Below the pieces are notes generated by a model. That model saw nothing but the letters and a program-made list of their open reading frames with translations, was not told the DNA's origin and made no database searches. The translations under genes and the position numbers were made by a program. From VYFG01 sp965248685 (GTDB lineage: Bacteria > Pseudomonadota > Gammaproteobacteria > Arenicellales > Poriferihabitantaceae): a stretch of DNA of 64,000 bases. Shown here one piece after another: positions 8,340 to 16,977 of this stretch (its first letter is position 1; each line of letters opens with the position of its first letter). The DNA is taken from the NCBI GenBank assembly GCA_965248685.1, contig CBDFKC010000004.1:1054001-1118000 (forward strand), written 5' to 3'.

Positions 8340-8372
8340 GCGCGGTATCGGTTTCTGATACCGCGCTTTTTT
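8340..8372 (+). terminator. Strong intrinsic terminator of the mgs operon
   Basis: A perfect 10-bp stem GCGCGGTATC / GATACCGCGC (8340-8349 and 8357-8366) with a 7-nt loop is followed by six T residues (8367-8372). It starts 23 bp after the stop of the 127-residue gene and so defines the end of the operon. Confidence 0.92.
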
Positions 8373-8380
8373 GTTGACCT

Positions 8381-8926
8381 ATGACTGCATCAACTTCCGT
8401 GAAATTGGCCGATGAGTTTTTCGGCTGGCAATGCAGAATCCGGCAGCATGCGGTGCGCAAGCAGGAAGGTCGGCCACCTCCCGGCATTCAGGCCGATGTT
8501 ACCCTGGATGGAGAACTTGCCGGCACCATCAGTACGATGATTAATAAAGTTGAAGCGAGAGAAGTTGTCGCTGAATTTCGCTTTATGCTGCAAAAAACCG
8601 AAGATCCTCGAGCGGTATACGACAATGCACTCAAGTACTTGTGTGAATATTATTATCAGTATCCCGAATCATTTGACAGACGCTTAACCGCGCTTTTCGG
8701 CCTGGATAGTCCGCTGGCTCGTAAGATCGTTGACGCTGGCCGCTGCGAGTTAAAGTTTTCTCAGGGAAATCAAGAGTATAACTTCAAATGTCGAGCTGAA
8801 TTGTGCGATCAGGACTCGGATCTTTATCAGGCTACTTATTGGCACAACCATCTGTTTAACAGCAATATGCCGGGCATTGTTAAAGTAATCGGGTTTCAGA
8901 TTTGTGGACTATCTGAAGCAGATTAG
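8381..8926 (+). CDS. Hypothetical protein, 181 residues
   Basis: Starts 9 bp after the terminator U-run, so it needs its own promoter or relies on read-through. It is soluble with no signal peptide and has an alpha/beta pattern with several Cys and aromatic residues (FGWQCRIRQHAVR, YLCEYYYQYPESFDRR, KCRAELC). The sequence RKQEGRPPPGIQADV near residue 27 looks like a conserved loop. I do not recognise the family. The position between the mgs operon and tdm makes an accessory role in methylamine use possible, but nothing in the sequence proves it. Confidence 0.7.
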   Translation: MTASTSVKLADEFFGWQCRIRQHAVRKQEGRPPPGIQADVTLDGELAGTISTMINKVEAREVVAEFRFMLQKTEDPRAVYDNALKYLCEYYYQYPESFDRRLTALFGLDSPLARKIVDAGRCELKFSQGNQEYNFKCRAELCDQDSDLYQATYWHNHLFNSNMPGIVKVIGFQICGLSEAD

Positions 8927-9067
8927 GTTTGGCTGATATTCGCTAAACCCTTATAAAGTGGTATATTTTGGTGAATACTGTGGGTACAGTAAGAGATTGA
9001 AGCAGGGTCAGTGAAGTAGCAAATGCCTGGAGTTTTGTGTAACAGTGTAGTTGTCCTTTTTGCCAAC

Positions 9068-9083
9068 TGTGATATTGATCACG
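9068..9083. promoter_or_regulatory. CRP-type binding site (upstream copy)
   Basis: TGTGATATTGATCACG fits the CRP consensus TGTGA-N6-TCACA with one mismatch. It lies in a 418-bp gene-free stretch (8927-9344) upstream of the OmpA-like gene, where I see no other feature than this site and its partner 23 bp downstream. Two CRP-like proteins with matching recognition helices are encoded at 20.5-21.9 kb. Confidence 0.7.
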
Positions 9084-9090
9084 TTAAAAG

Positions 9091-9106
9091 TGTGATGGAT
9101 ATCACA
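9091..9106. promoter_or_regulatory. CRP-type binding site (downstream copy), perfect consensus
   Basis: TGTGATGGATATCACA matches TGTGA-N6-TCACA exactly. The centre-to-centre distance to the first site is 23 bp, about two helical turns, so two dimers could bind on one face. The site is about 240 bp before the OmpA-like start codon, so a long leader is implied if it activates that gene. Confidence 0.75.
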
Positions 9107-9344
9107 TACCCCAGGTGAATAGTTTTTTACACTGGCTATATTAGTCGTAGGGAAAGAATTTTCGTTGACACATTCCCATGTTTTACTAACTGCGATTTGA
9201 TTACATTATTTGGTCACGTTATCCATTAACCGTCAGCGAAGAAAATATTGATTTTAATAGGGCAGTAATTTTGAGCAGTCTCTCTAAGTTATTGCAGATC
9301 ATTAACAATCTGTACTATTTACAGAAAATTGCGAGGTAAGTGCT

Positions 9345-9905
9345 ATGAATATAAGACTTTTGACACTGATGACTTTTGGCGTGCTGGTGGCTCAGCCCGC
9401 ATGGGCAGCAGATTCTACGCATGTTGGTAGTGAGATTTTGGATAAGAGTGAGATTATTCAAATGCTGCAACCCAGGCCTAAAACCCGTGGCATCCGACTG
9501 AATCAACCAGCGGCAAAAAGTGCCGATGGTGGAGAGGTTAATGAGGTCACCGCAGCAGCTGCGCCGTCAATTTCCATGGAAATCAACTTCGAATACAATT
9601 CGGCAATTTTAACCGACCAATCTATAGGTCAATTGGCACCACTCGGTCAGGCATTACAGTCCCCTGAATTGGCCAAGCATTCGTTTATGCTGGAAGGCCA
9701 CACCGATTCCGTCGGTCCAGAAGAATACAACATGTCGTTGTCCGAGCGCCGGGCTAAATCAGTCGGCCTGTTCCTGAGCAAGTTTTATGGTGTAAATGCA
9801 GAGCGCCTCGATTTGGTTGGGCGCGGTGAGAGCGATTTGTTGGATCCGGAAAATCCAACTTCGGGAACTAATCGTCGGGTAACTATTACTACGATGTCAA
9901 ACTAG
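9345..9905 (+). CDS. OmpA-family outer-membrane/periplasmic protein
   Basis: 186 residues. An N-terminal signal peptide (hydrophobic 5-18, cleavage near AWAAD at about residue 22) is followed by a linker and an OmpA-like peptidoglycan-binding domain (about 80-186). Diagnostic motifs are INFEYNSAILT at the start of the domain, LEGHTDSVGPEEYNMSLSERRA and GRGESDLLDPENPTSGTNRR. This domain holds diaminopimelate in peptidoglycan. No beta-barrel or lipobox is seen, so the protein is probably periplasmic. It is a single-gene unit behind the two CRP sites and convergent with tdm. Confidence 0.88.
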   Translation: MNIRLLTLMTFGVLVAQPAWAADSTHVGSEILDKSEIIQMLQPRPKTRGIRLNQPAAKSADGGEVNEVTAAAAPSISMEINFEYNSAILTDQSIGQLAPLGQALQSPELAKHSFMLEGHTDSVGPEEYNMSLSERRAKSVGLFLSKFYGVNAERLDLVGRGESDLLDPENPTSGTNRRVTITTMSN

Positions 9906-9950
9906 ATCTATGTAGAACTAGAACGGCAAGTTCGATCAGGAAGGTCGGCC

Positions 9951-9993
9951 AGAAAGCCCAGCCCAGAAGTAAAGACTTCAGGCTGGGCTTTCT
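9951..9993. terminator. Long hairpin at the convergent OmpA-like/tdm junction
   Basis: AGAAAGCCCAGCC (9951-9963) pairs perfectly with GGCTGGGCTTTCT (9981-9993), a 13-bp stem with a 17-nt loop. The right arm contains the last codons of tdm. No clean U-run follows on either strand. The placement between convergent genes suggests a bidirectional stop, but the missing U-tract lowers the certainty. Confidence 0.55.
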
Positions 9994-12344
9994 GGGTAAT
10001 TGCCTCGCACTCTTTGTTTGCCAGGATCGAAATGAGGGAACTCAACAATCGTGGCAGGTATTCGCTTCTGCTGACCATCCAGTTTGCCGATCTCTACGCT
10101 GGTCCCAAGATGCGAATACAAAACCTTGGTCTTACACAATGCGATGTTTTTACTTAAAATGGGTGAAACCACGCCGCTGGTAATAGTTCCAATTTGTTCT
10201 TTGCCAATAAAAACACCATCACCGTTAGCCCCGATCTCTCCTCCAGATACCTCCAAACCGACTAGCTTTTGCTGGGGGTTCTGTTTCCGGTTGGTCAGCG
10301 CTTCGCGACCTATAAAATCGTCCTGTTTGGTTTTTAGGGGAACGGTGAATCCGATGCCGGCTTCAAACGGATCTGTTTGATCACAAAACTCACTGCCTGC
10401 GAAAATTAATCCAGCCTCAATCCGCAACATGTCCAGTGCTTCCAGTCCGAGAGGTGCGATTCTAAATTCTTGCCCGGCGTCCCAGACCGCGTCCCAGACT
10501 GTTTCTGCATCTCGTGGGTGACAAAAAATCTCGTAGCCTTGTTCGCCGGTATAACCAGTTCTGGAAACGATGATTGGCGCTCCTGCGTCACTACCAAAGC
10601 GAGCGATAGAAAATCGAAACCATCCTAACTCTTCAATGGTCGCCTGATCCGGTCGGGTCCATATTATTTTTTTCAGTGTGTCGAGGCTTTTAGGTCCCTG
10701 AACCTGAAGATTATGTAATTGAGACGTTGAATCTTTTACCCAGGCCCGCAGGTTTCGCTCTTGTGCTTGTTGCCTAAGCCATAACCCGGAGGTATCGTTT
10801 CCGCCTATCCAGCGGAAGTTATCCTTGCCAAGTTTAAACACTGTTCCATCGTCGATCATACCCCCGGATTCGTAGCACATAGCGGTATAGACGATTTGGC
10901 CAGCTGACAATCTTCGGATATCTCTGGTGACGCATGTTTGAATTAAGATTTCGGCGTCCGGGCCGACTACTTCATATTTTCGCAGCGGTGACAAGTCAGT
11001 TACCACTACGCCTTCTCGACAAGCCCAATATTCAGCGGTGCAACCGTAATTGGTGAAATTATTGGCTAGCCAATACCCATTGTATTCGGTAAAGTTTCGG
11101 GTCAACTGAGATGTCTTATTATGAAAGCCGGTTTCTTTTGTCATTTCGGGTTCAGCGTCAGTAGATTTTCTATAAGCGATAGCACGCTTGAATAAATTAT
11201 TGTTTGAGTAGGTACGTATCTGAATATCGGTTGGAACCCATCCATTGGCCGGATCTATGTCGCAGGGGCAGGACGATGACAGGCAAATCAAATCTTTAAC
11301 AGCACGCATCAATACAAAGTCTCCCGGGCGTGACCAGGGATCATCAAACATGAAGGTATAGGCATCGTCGAAGAACGTGTTAAAAAACAAATTCATCGCC
11401 TGCCAGCCTTTACGCGGCTCGATAGGGTAAGGCGTGAGAGCCTTATTGAAGTTTTCCGAACAATTCACGTGTCCGGGATAACCGACTTCATCATAATACT
11501 TGCTGGTGCAGGCAAGGCCAAAGCTGTCATGTCGGCCGCAGGTATCCTGGACAATTTCAAGTAAAGGCTCAAAATCAACATCATAAAATTTCGAGTACAG
11601 TCCGGGCCCAGGATAAGCAGAACCCATTAGGGCTCGGGTGGTGGTAGCGCTGAGGTAACGCATTGCGCCTTGATCAAGTTTGTTCTTATCAAAGCACTGG
11701 AAGTCTGAACACTGGCGACCGTCAATATCGATGACCTGAATATATTCTCCGGCTTTTACTTCATAACATTGCGCGGTTCCGGCATCTATCCTGAAGCTTT
11801 GTGTTTCATCTGCCAGCGGCTCTGGCAATTCGTTAATAACTATTTGTCCGGGATCTGCCCTGGTAATATAACAAACCAGGTCTGTAGTCGGAGTTTGCTC
11901 ATGGGGCAGCATTTGTTCACCCAGAGCGCTCAATAGGCAAATCAATTCAGCCTCACAAACCAGATTAATGCTGGCGCCGGCTTCGGTTGTACCGGACAAC
12001 ACTTCCGCAGCATGGGCCCGGGGTAAATCGATTGAGAATGAATCAAGCTTGCGTTTTATTCTTGCGGCTACAGGACTATCACTTGCCAAAAGGTGTGACA
12101 TGGATTCACCAATTATGTTTGGTGTAACACCAAGTTGCGCAGTAGCATTTTCGCTGGCGGAATTAAACGCAAAAATATGTGCTGATTGACACCCTTCGGG
12201 GTCGACTATTTCTAATTGGTCCCCCGTGAGTAAGGGAACTGCAATCATCGCCCCGGCTCGAATCAGGTAGCGTTCTCTACCGATCCATTCCTGGCCCAAT
12301 CCGGGTTCACGTACCCGCACCACGGAACTCATATCAACGGTCAT
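9978..12344 (-). CDS. tdm: Trimethylamine N-oxide demethylase (aldolase)
   Basis: 788 residues: DUF1989-type regions in the N-terminal half (about 1-400) and a GcvT-like tetrahydrofolate-binding domain (about 415-788). This is the architecture of Tdm, which splits TMAO into dimethylamine and formaldehyde. Three cysteines (C295, C359, C361; the last two in SSCPCD) have the same spacing as the zinc-binding cysteines I recall for Methylocella silvestris Tdm (279, 343, 345), a constant offset of 16. The GcvT part carries TGYTGEQGYEIF and LGLEALDMLRIEAG, also seen in glycine-cleavage T proteins. tmm is encoded 3.3 kb away on the other strand. The cytoplasmic location follows from the absence of a signal peptide. 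Confidence 0.92.
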   Translation of the reverse strand: MTVDMSSVVRVREPGLGQEWIGRERYLIRAGAMIAVPLLTGDQLEIVDPEGCQSAHIFAFNSASENATAQLGVTPNIIGESMSHLLASDSPVAARIKRKLDSFSIDLPRAHAAEVLSGTTEAGASINLVCEAELICLLSALGEQMLPHEQTPTTDLVCYITRADPGQIVINELPEPLADETQSFRIDAGTAQCYEVKAGEYIQVIDIDGRQCSDFQCFDKNKLDQGAMRYLSATTTRALMGSAYPGPGLYSKFYDVDFEPLLEIVQDTCGRHDSFGLACTSKYYDEVGYPGHVNCSENFNKALTPYPIEPRKGWQAMNLFFNTFFDDAYTFMFDDPWSRPGDFVLMRAVKDLICLSSSCPCDIDPANGWVPTDIQIRTYSNNNLFKRAIAYRKSTDAEPEMTKETGFHNKTSQLTRNFTEYNGYWLANNFTNYGCTAEYWACREGVVVTDLSPLRKYEVVGPDAEILIQTCVTRDIRRLSAGQIVYTAMCYESGGMIDDGTVFKLGKDNFRWIGGNDTSGLWLRQQAQERNLRAWVKDSTSQLHNLQVQGPKSLDTLKKIIWTRPDQATIEELGWFRFSIARFGSDAGAPIIVSRTGYTGEQGYEIFCHPRDAETVWDAVWDAGQEFRIAPLGLEALDMLRIEAGLIFAGSEFCDQTDPFEAGIGFTVPLKTKQDDFIGREALTNRKQNPQQKLVGLEVSGGEIGANGDGVFIGKEQIGTITSGVVSPILSKNIALCKTKVLYSHLGTSVEIGKLDGQQKRIPATIVEFPHFDPGKQRVRGNYPESPA

Positions 12345-12749
12345 TTTATCTTTGTCAAATTTGGCTGGTTAATCGTTGTCAACGATCGTTTGCTCGGGTT
12401 AGATTCCGCAAAAAAATGAGAATTAACGCCTGGATTGAGTACGCCAAAAAGCGTATTAAGTAGCTTGTGACCCTAACGTTCGAGCGGCCTCAAAGTCAAG
12501 CAAATTACCTCAATTTGGTAGTGTTTTAATTTCACATTTTACCGAAAAAAATGGTCCTTTTATGGTCCCTTTATTAATCTTTTCTCTTAGAATACTACGT
12601 CTGTAATGTAGTCTTTGAAGAACTATTTTTTTGAGGTAGAGTTTTATTTTTTAACACATACCACACAACAAATGACTTGCCACAGAATGTGTCTTTCGGT
12701 CTGGGGTTGGTCGGATAGTTGATCACGTTACCATAAAAATTTATGTTAG
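12345..12749. other. 405-bp divergent control region between tdm and the PMH-like gene
   Basis: No gene is seen here. The DNA is AT-rich and must hold the promoters for both divergent genes. A direct repeat ATGGTCC occurs at 12551-12557 and 12562-12568, 11 bp apart, in phase on the helix. The core ATGGT is also found (on the other strand) in the TACCATAT repeat ahead of the gmaS-like gene. This may be a shared regulator site or chance. Confidence 0.4.
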
Positions 12750-14282
12750 ATGAATATTTTACTAATTACGGCTGACCAGTGGCGTGGCCAGTATTTATCG
12801 GGCCTTGGACATCCCATTGTTAAAACGCCTAATCTGGATATGCTGGCGCAAAACGGCGTTCTGTTCAGGCAGCATTTTGTCCAGGCTACGCCGTGCTCAC
12901 CGAGCAGAACCTCACTACATACCGGGATGTATATGTTTAACCATCGGTGTGTTGGCAATGGAACGCCCTTGGCCAGTAGATTCACCAACTGGGCTCTTGA
13001 AGCGCGCGCTGCAGGGTATGATCCTTCATTATTTGGCTATACCGATACCCCAGTTGATCCCACCGGTTTGAACCCAAATGACCCGAGGCTGACCCATTAT
13101 AGTGAGCCATTGAGAGGCATCGGGGATTACACGCCGATAAAGTCAGACGTATCGACAGACTGGGTAGCGTATCTTATTCAAAAAGGTTATCCGATACCTG
13201 AAAAGTGGCGGGATCTGTATAACGAGCGCGTTCCTGGAACGACCTGGCATGAAGGTGGTGAGGTGTCGTTACCGCTCGCGATTAAAGCAGAGGACCACGA
13301 AACATGCTACATGGTTGATCAATGCATGAACTGGATCGATACCCAGCGCGGCCCATGGATTTCGCACCTGTCTCTGCTGCGGCCTCACCCACCATTTGTG
13401 TCGCCGGAACCCTATAACTTGATGTATGCGCCAGAAAATTTTCCTGAGCCAAATCGGTTCGCTACATTGGAACAGCAAGCCGAGCAGCATCCCTTTCTTG
13501 CCTACATGCTGGACAATACACGGTATAAATGCAGCAAAAATACTAAAAAACTGCAGGAAGCCCATGCCAATTATTGCGGCTTAATGACCGAAGTAGATGA
13601 CAATCTTGGAAGGATGTTTTCGCAGTTGAAACAGTCCGGCCATTGGGACTCCACTCTGATTATTTTTACCTCCGATCACGGAGAGCAAATGGGAGATCAC
13701 TGGTTATTCAGCAAACTTGGCTTTTACGACGAGTCTTATCATGTCCCTCTCATCATTTTCGACCCGCGTTCCGAGTCCGATCCTTCCCGTGGCAAACAAC
13801 TAGATATGTTTACCGAAAATATCGATATTATGCCGACTATGCTGGACTGGTTGGGGGCGGAAATTCCGTCCCAGTGTGACGGCTACTCTCTCTGTCCGGT
13901 CCTTCGCACGGGTAATGCTCCGGAAGGTTGGCGCCGGGAGGTACACTGGGAATATGATTTTCGCGATCTGGAGCATCAGTTGCCGGAATCCAGTTTGGAG
14001 ATCAGCTCACACCAGTGTGGCTTGAGCGTAGTGCGTAACCGGGAATACAAGTATGTTCACTTCTCTGCACTACCACCTCTGCTATTTGACCTTAAAAACG
14101 ATCCCCAGGAACTGATCAACCGGGCGAATGATCCAGCTTATCAAGCTATCATGCTGGAATTCTCTAACAAGCTGCTGTCCTGGCGGATGAACCACACCGA
14201 CCGGGGCCTGACCGAAACGTTGCTTACCGAGGCCGGGCCAATATTTCGCTCAAGTCCAGTACCTGCCATACCGATTAGTTAG
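12750..14282 (+). CDS. Sulfatase-superfamily hydrolase, phosphonate monoester hydrolase-like
   Basis: 510 residues, close to the length of Rhizobium PMH. The type I sulfatase signature CSPSRTSLHTG starts at Cys49, the residue to be oxidised to formylglycine. Metal ligands are visible in ITADQW near the start and in FTSDHGEQMGDH. The C-terminal segment (YKYVHFSALPPLLFDL and LSWRMNHTDR) matches Rhizobium leguminosarum PMH closely as I remember it, more than arylsulfatases or choline sulfatase. PMH cleaves phosphonate monoesters and phosphodiesters, and is promiscuous. No formylglycine-generating enzyme is in the window. A BenE-type transporter gene follows after 41 bp. Confidence 0.85.
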   Translation: MNILLITADQWRGQYLSGLGHPIVKTPNLDMLAQNGVLFRQHFVQATPCSPSRTSLHTGMYMFNHRCVGNGTPLASRFTNWALEARAAGYDPSLFGYTDTPVDPTGLNPNDPRLTHYSEPLRGIGDYTPIKSDVSTDWVAYLIQKGYPIPEKWRDLYNERVPGTTWHEGGEVSLPLAIKAEDHETCYMVDQCMNWIDTQRGPWISHLSLLRPHPPFVSPEPYNLMYAPENFPEPNRFATLEQQAEQHPFLAYMLDNTRYKCSKNTKKLQEAHANYCGLMTEVDDNLGRMFSQLKQSGHWDSTLIIFTSDHGEQMGDHWLFSKLGFYDESYHVPLIIFDPRSESDPSRGKQLDMFTENIDIMPTMLDWLGAEIPSQCDGYSLCPVLRTGNAPEGWRREVHWEYDFRDLEHQLPESSLEISSHQCGLSVVRNREYKYVHFSALPPLLFDLKNDPQELINRANDPAYQAIMLEFSNKLLSWRMNHTDRGLTETLLTEAGPIFRSSPVPAIPIS

Positions 14283-14323
14283 AGCCGCGATCCAACCTTT
14301 TTGTATTTCCTGAATTAATACGA

Positions 14324-15475
14324 ATGCCTATTACGGCTATTACCGCAGGGTTTGTCGCCATTCTAGTTGGATACACCGGTTCCGCCGCGATTATCTTCCA
14401 GGCCGCCAGGGCTGGTGGGGCCAACCAAGCCGAAATAGCGTCCTGGATGGGCGCCCTCGGTATTGGCATGGGAATTACCTGCATCACGTTGTCGCTTCGT
14501 TTTCGAGCACCCATTATCACCGCCTGGTCGACCCCGGGTGCGGCAATTCTGGTGGGGGCGCTGGTCGGTGTTGAAATGTCGGATGCCATTGGTGCATTCT
14601 TGTTTTCAGGTTTGTTGATAACCGTGTTGGGCCTGACTGGCTGGTTCGAGCGGGTTATGCACAAAATTCCCTTACAGATCGCTGCTGCAATGCTGGCCGG
14701 AGTGCTGGCGAGGTTTGGCATGGATGTTTTCGTTGCCATGCAGGATCAAATTGGATTAGTTTTACCTATGTTTATTACCTATCTGGCGTTCAAGCGGTAT
14801 AGCCCAAGGTACGTGGTAATCGTGGTCTTTTTGCTCGGAATTTTGTTGTCCTCCTGGTTCGATCTGTTCCAGTTTCAGACGCTTTCCCTGCAACTCACGA
14901 AACCGGTATTTACCACACCCACTTTTAATTTTTCGACATTGATTGGCGTTGGAATTCCATTATTCCTGGTCACCATGGCATCCCAGAATATTCCTGGCGT
15001 AGCGGTATTAAAAACATCTGGCTATGACAGCGTGCCAATCTCTCCGCTGATCACTACCACCGGACTTGCCACTGTTGTATTGGCCCCATTCGGTGGATTT
15101 GCCTTGAACCTTGCAGCAATAACCGCGGCGATCTGCACCGGGCCGGAAGCCCACCCCGATAAAGAAAAACGATATTTGGCCGGCATAGCGACCGGGATAT
15201 TTGCGCTTATCGCGGGTGTTTTTGGAGCCACAATATCGGCCTTATTCGTGGCGTTTCCCAGCGCATTGGTATTTGCTATCGCGGGCATTGCTCTGCTGGG
15301 TACGATTACCACTAGTCTTAGTCAAGCACTGGCAAAGCCAACCTGGAGAGAACCGGCCCTGGTAACCTTCCTCGTGACGCTTTCGGGAATTACCTTGTTC
15401 GGGATCGGTTCGGCATTCTGGGGGTTGGTCGCGGGTGGACTTGCCATGGTGCTATTGGGTAAAACCAGAGCGTAG
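14324..15475 (+). CDS. benE: BenE-family benzoate/H+ symporter-like transporter
   Basis: 383 residues, almost entirely hydrophobic, with about 12 predicted membrane segments. The N-terminus GFVAILVGYTGSAAIIFQAA, the ITAWSTPGAAIL segment and the later GGFALNLAAITAAICTGPEAHPD are hallmarks of the BenE family. Known members import benzoate with protons. No aromatic-degradation gene is near; it lies between the PMH-like gene and tmm, so the natural substrate may be different. The start at ATG 14324 is 41 bp behind the PMH stop. Confidence 0.85.
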   Translation: MPITAITAGFVAILVGYTGSAAIIFQAARAGGANQAEIASWMGALGIGMGITCITLSLRFRAPIITAWSTPGAAILVGALVGVEMSDAIGAFLFSGLLITVLGLTGWFERVMHKIPLQIAAAMLAGVLARFGMDVFVAMQDQIGLVLPMFITYLAFKRYSPRYVVIVVFLLGILLSSWFDLFQFQTLSLQLTKPVFTTPTFNFSTLIGVGIPLFLVTMASQNIPGVAVLKTSGYDSVPISPLITTTGLATVVLAPFGGFALNLAAITAAICTGPEAHPDKEKRYLAGIATGIFALIAGVFGATISALFVAFPSALVFAIAGIALLGTITTSLSQALAKPTWREPALVTFLVTLSGITLFGIGSAFWGLVAGGLAMVLLGKTRA

Positions 15476-15511
15476 CCCGCGAGTTTTTCTGCTGCCATAA
15501 ACCGGGTATAG

Positions 15512-15526
15512 TTCACCGACGGTGAA
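15512..15526. promoter_or_regulatory. Inverted repeat upstream of tmm
   Basis: TTCACC-GAC-GGTGAA is a perfect 6-3-6 inverted repeat in the 129-bp gap between the BenE-like gene and tmm, about 80 bp before the tmm start. It could be an operator for tmm. No protein can be assigned from sequence alone. Confidence 0.35.
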
Positions 15527-15604
15527 ATTAGAAGAATTATTTTCAATTGAATTCATATTTACCACAATCACTTTAAATCAGATTTACAAGAGAGAACAAA
15601 TACA

Positions 15605-16948
15605 ATGACACGAGTTGCAATTATCGGCGCAGGCCCCTGTGGGACTGCGCAACTGAGAGCCTTTGCATCCGCTGCAAAAAAAGGTGCCGACATTCCTGAG
15701 GTGGTTTGTTATGAAAAACAGAGTGACTGGGGTGGCTTGTGGAATTACACCTGGCGCACCGGACTGGATCAATATGGTGAGCCCGTGCATGGCAGTATGT
15801 ATCGATATTTGTGGTCCAATGGACCCAAGGAATGTCTGGAGTTCGCCGACTATACATTCGAAGAACATTTTGGCCGACCTATCGCATCCTTTCCCCCACG
15901 CGCGGTGCTGGCGGACTATATCAAAGGAAGAGTTGAGAAGGCTGATGTCAAACAGTATTGTAAATTTAACCACTCCGCGAAGAATGTCACCTATTCCGAA
16001 GACAGCGGAATGTTCTCGGTAACCGTCAAAGATCTGGTTAACAATGCGAATACAACCGAAGAATTTGATTATGTGGTGGTTGCTACGGGACACTTTTCAA
16101 CCCCCAATGTTCCACACTTCGATGGCTTCGAAGGCTTTAACGGACGGGTACTTCACGCCCATGATTTTCGCGATGCAGTTGAATTCAAGGGCAAGGATAT
16201 CCTAATCGTGGGCACCAGCTATTCCGCTGAGGACATCGGTTCACAGTGTTATAAATACGGCTGTCGCTCGGTAACAATCAGTCACCGGACATCGCCAACC
16301 AGTTTTCACTGGCCAGATAGTTTTGATGAAGTTCCGTTGCTGACCCATGTGGATAAAGACACTGCATTTTTTAAAGACGGTAGTCAAAAAAGGATTGATG
16401 CCGTAATTCTATGTACCGGGTATTTGCATCATTTTCCGTTTATTGAAGACTCGTTGCGTCTGAAAGCTACTAATCGGTTATGGATCCAAAACCTGTATCA
16501 AGGGGTGGTCTGGGAACACAATCCTAAGCTCATGTATCTGGGGATGCAGGATCAATTCTATACCTTCAATATGTTTGACTCCCAGGCGTGGTATGCCCGG
16601 GACGTGATTATGGGGAGAATTCCTTTACCGTCCAAACAGGAAATGCAGAAAGATAGTTTAGTTTGGCAAGCCAGAGAGGAAAAGCTGGAGGATGACGAAC
16701 AAATGATCTGGTTCCAGGGCGACCATGTTAAGGCGTTAATCGATCAAACTGACTATCCGAGTTTTGATGTCGAAGGAGTGAATAAAGCATTTATGGATTG
16801 GGAGCACAACAAGCACGAAAACATAATGGAATTTCGTAACAAAGCACACCGCTCTCTGATGACGGGAAATATGCAACCGACCCACCATACCTCGTGGATG
16901 GAGGCAATGGACGACTCCATGGAGAGTTATCTGCAGACCGAAGGATAG
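15605..16948 (+). CDS. tmm: Trimethylamine monooxygenase (bacterial flavin-containing monooxygenase)
   Basis: 447 residues, the usual length of bacterial Tmm. FAD-binding GAGPCG occurs at residues 8-13, the FMO motif FNGRVLHAHDF starts at F178 and NADPH-binding GTSYSAED starts at G203. The region MYRYLWSNGPKECLEF is typical of Tmm rather than of other FMOs. The enzyme oxidises trimethylamine to its N-oxide with NADPH and O2; Tdm in this window would take the product. It also oxidises dimethyl sulfide in some bacteria. AGAGAG lies in the leader upstream of the ATG. The next gene on this strand is a CNB remnant. Confidence 0.93.
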   Translation: MTRVAIIGAGPCGTAQLRAFASAAKKGADIPEVVCYEKQSDWGGLWNYTWRTGLDQYGEPVHGSMYRYLWSNGPKECLEFADYTFEEHFGRPIASFPPRAVLADYIKGRVEKADVKQYCKFNHSAKNVTYSEDSGMFSVTVKDLVNNANTTEEFDYVVVATGHFSTPNVPHFDGFEGFNGRVLHAHDFRDAVEFKGKDILIVGTSYSAEDIGSQCYKYGCRSVTISHRTSPTSFHWPDSFDEVPLLTHVDKDTAFFKDGSQKRIDAVILCTGYLHHFPFIEDSLRLKATNRLWIQNLYQGVVWEHNPKLMYLGMQDQFYTFNMFDSQAWYARDVIMGRIPLPSKQEMQKDSLVWQAREEKLEDDEQMIWFQGDHVKALIDQTDYPSFDVEGVNKAFMDWEHNKHENIMEFRNKAHRSLMTGNMQPTHHTSWMEAMDDSMESYLQTEG

Positions 16949-16977
16949 GAGTAGATTGTCGTTTCGAACAGAATAGT

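Noticed and set aside
12750..14282. Choline sulfatase (betC)
   Set aside because: The CSPSR motif is shared, but the C-terminal part matches phosphonate monoester hydrolases and not choline sulfatases as far as I can recall.
15584..16093. 169-codon minus-strand frame over the tmm start
   Set aside because: Shadow of tmm, which is certain from motif content.
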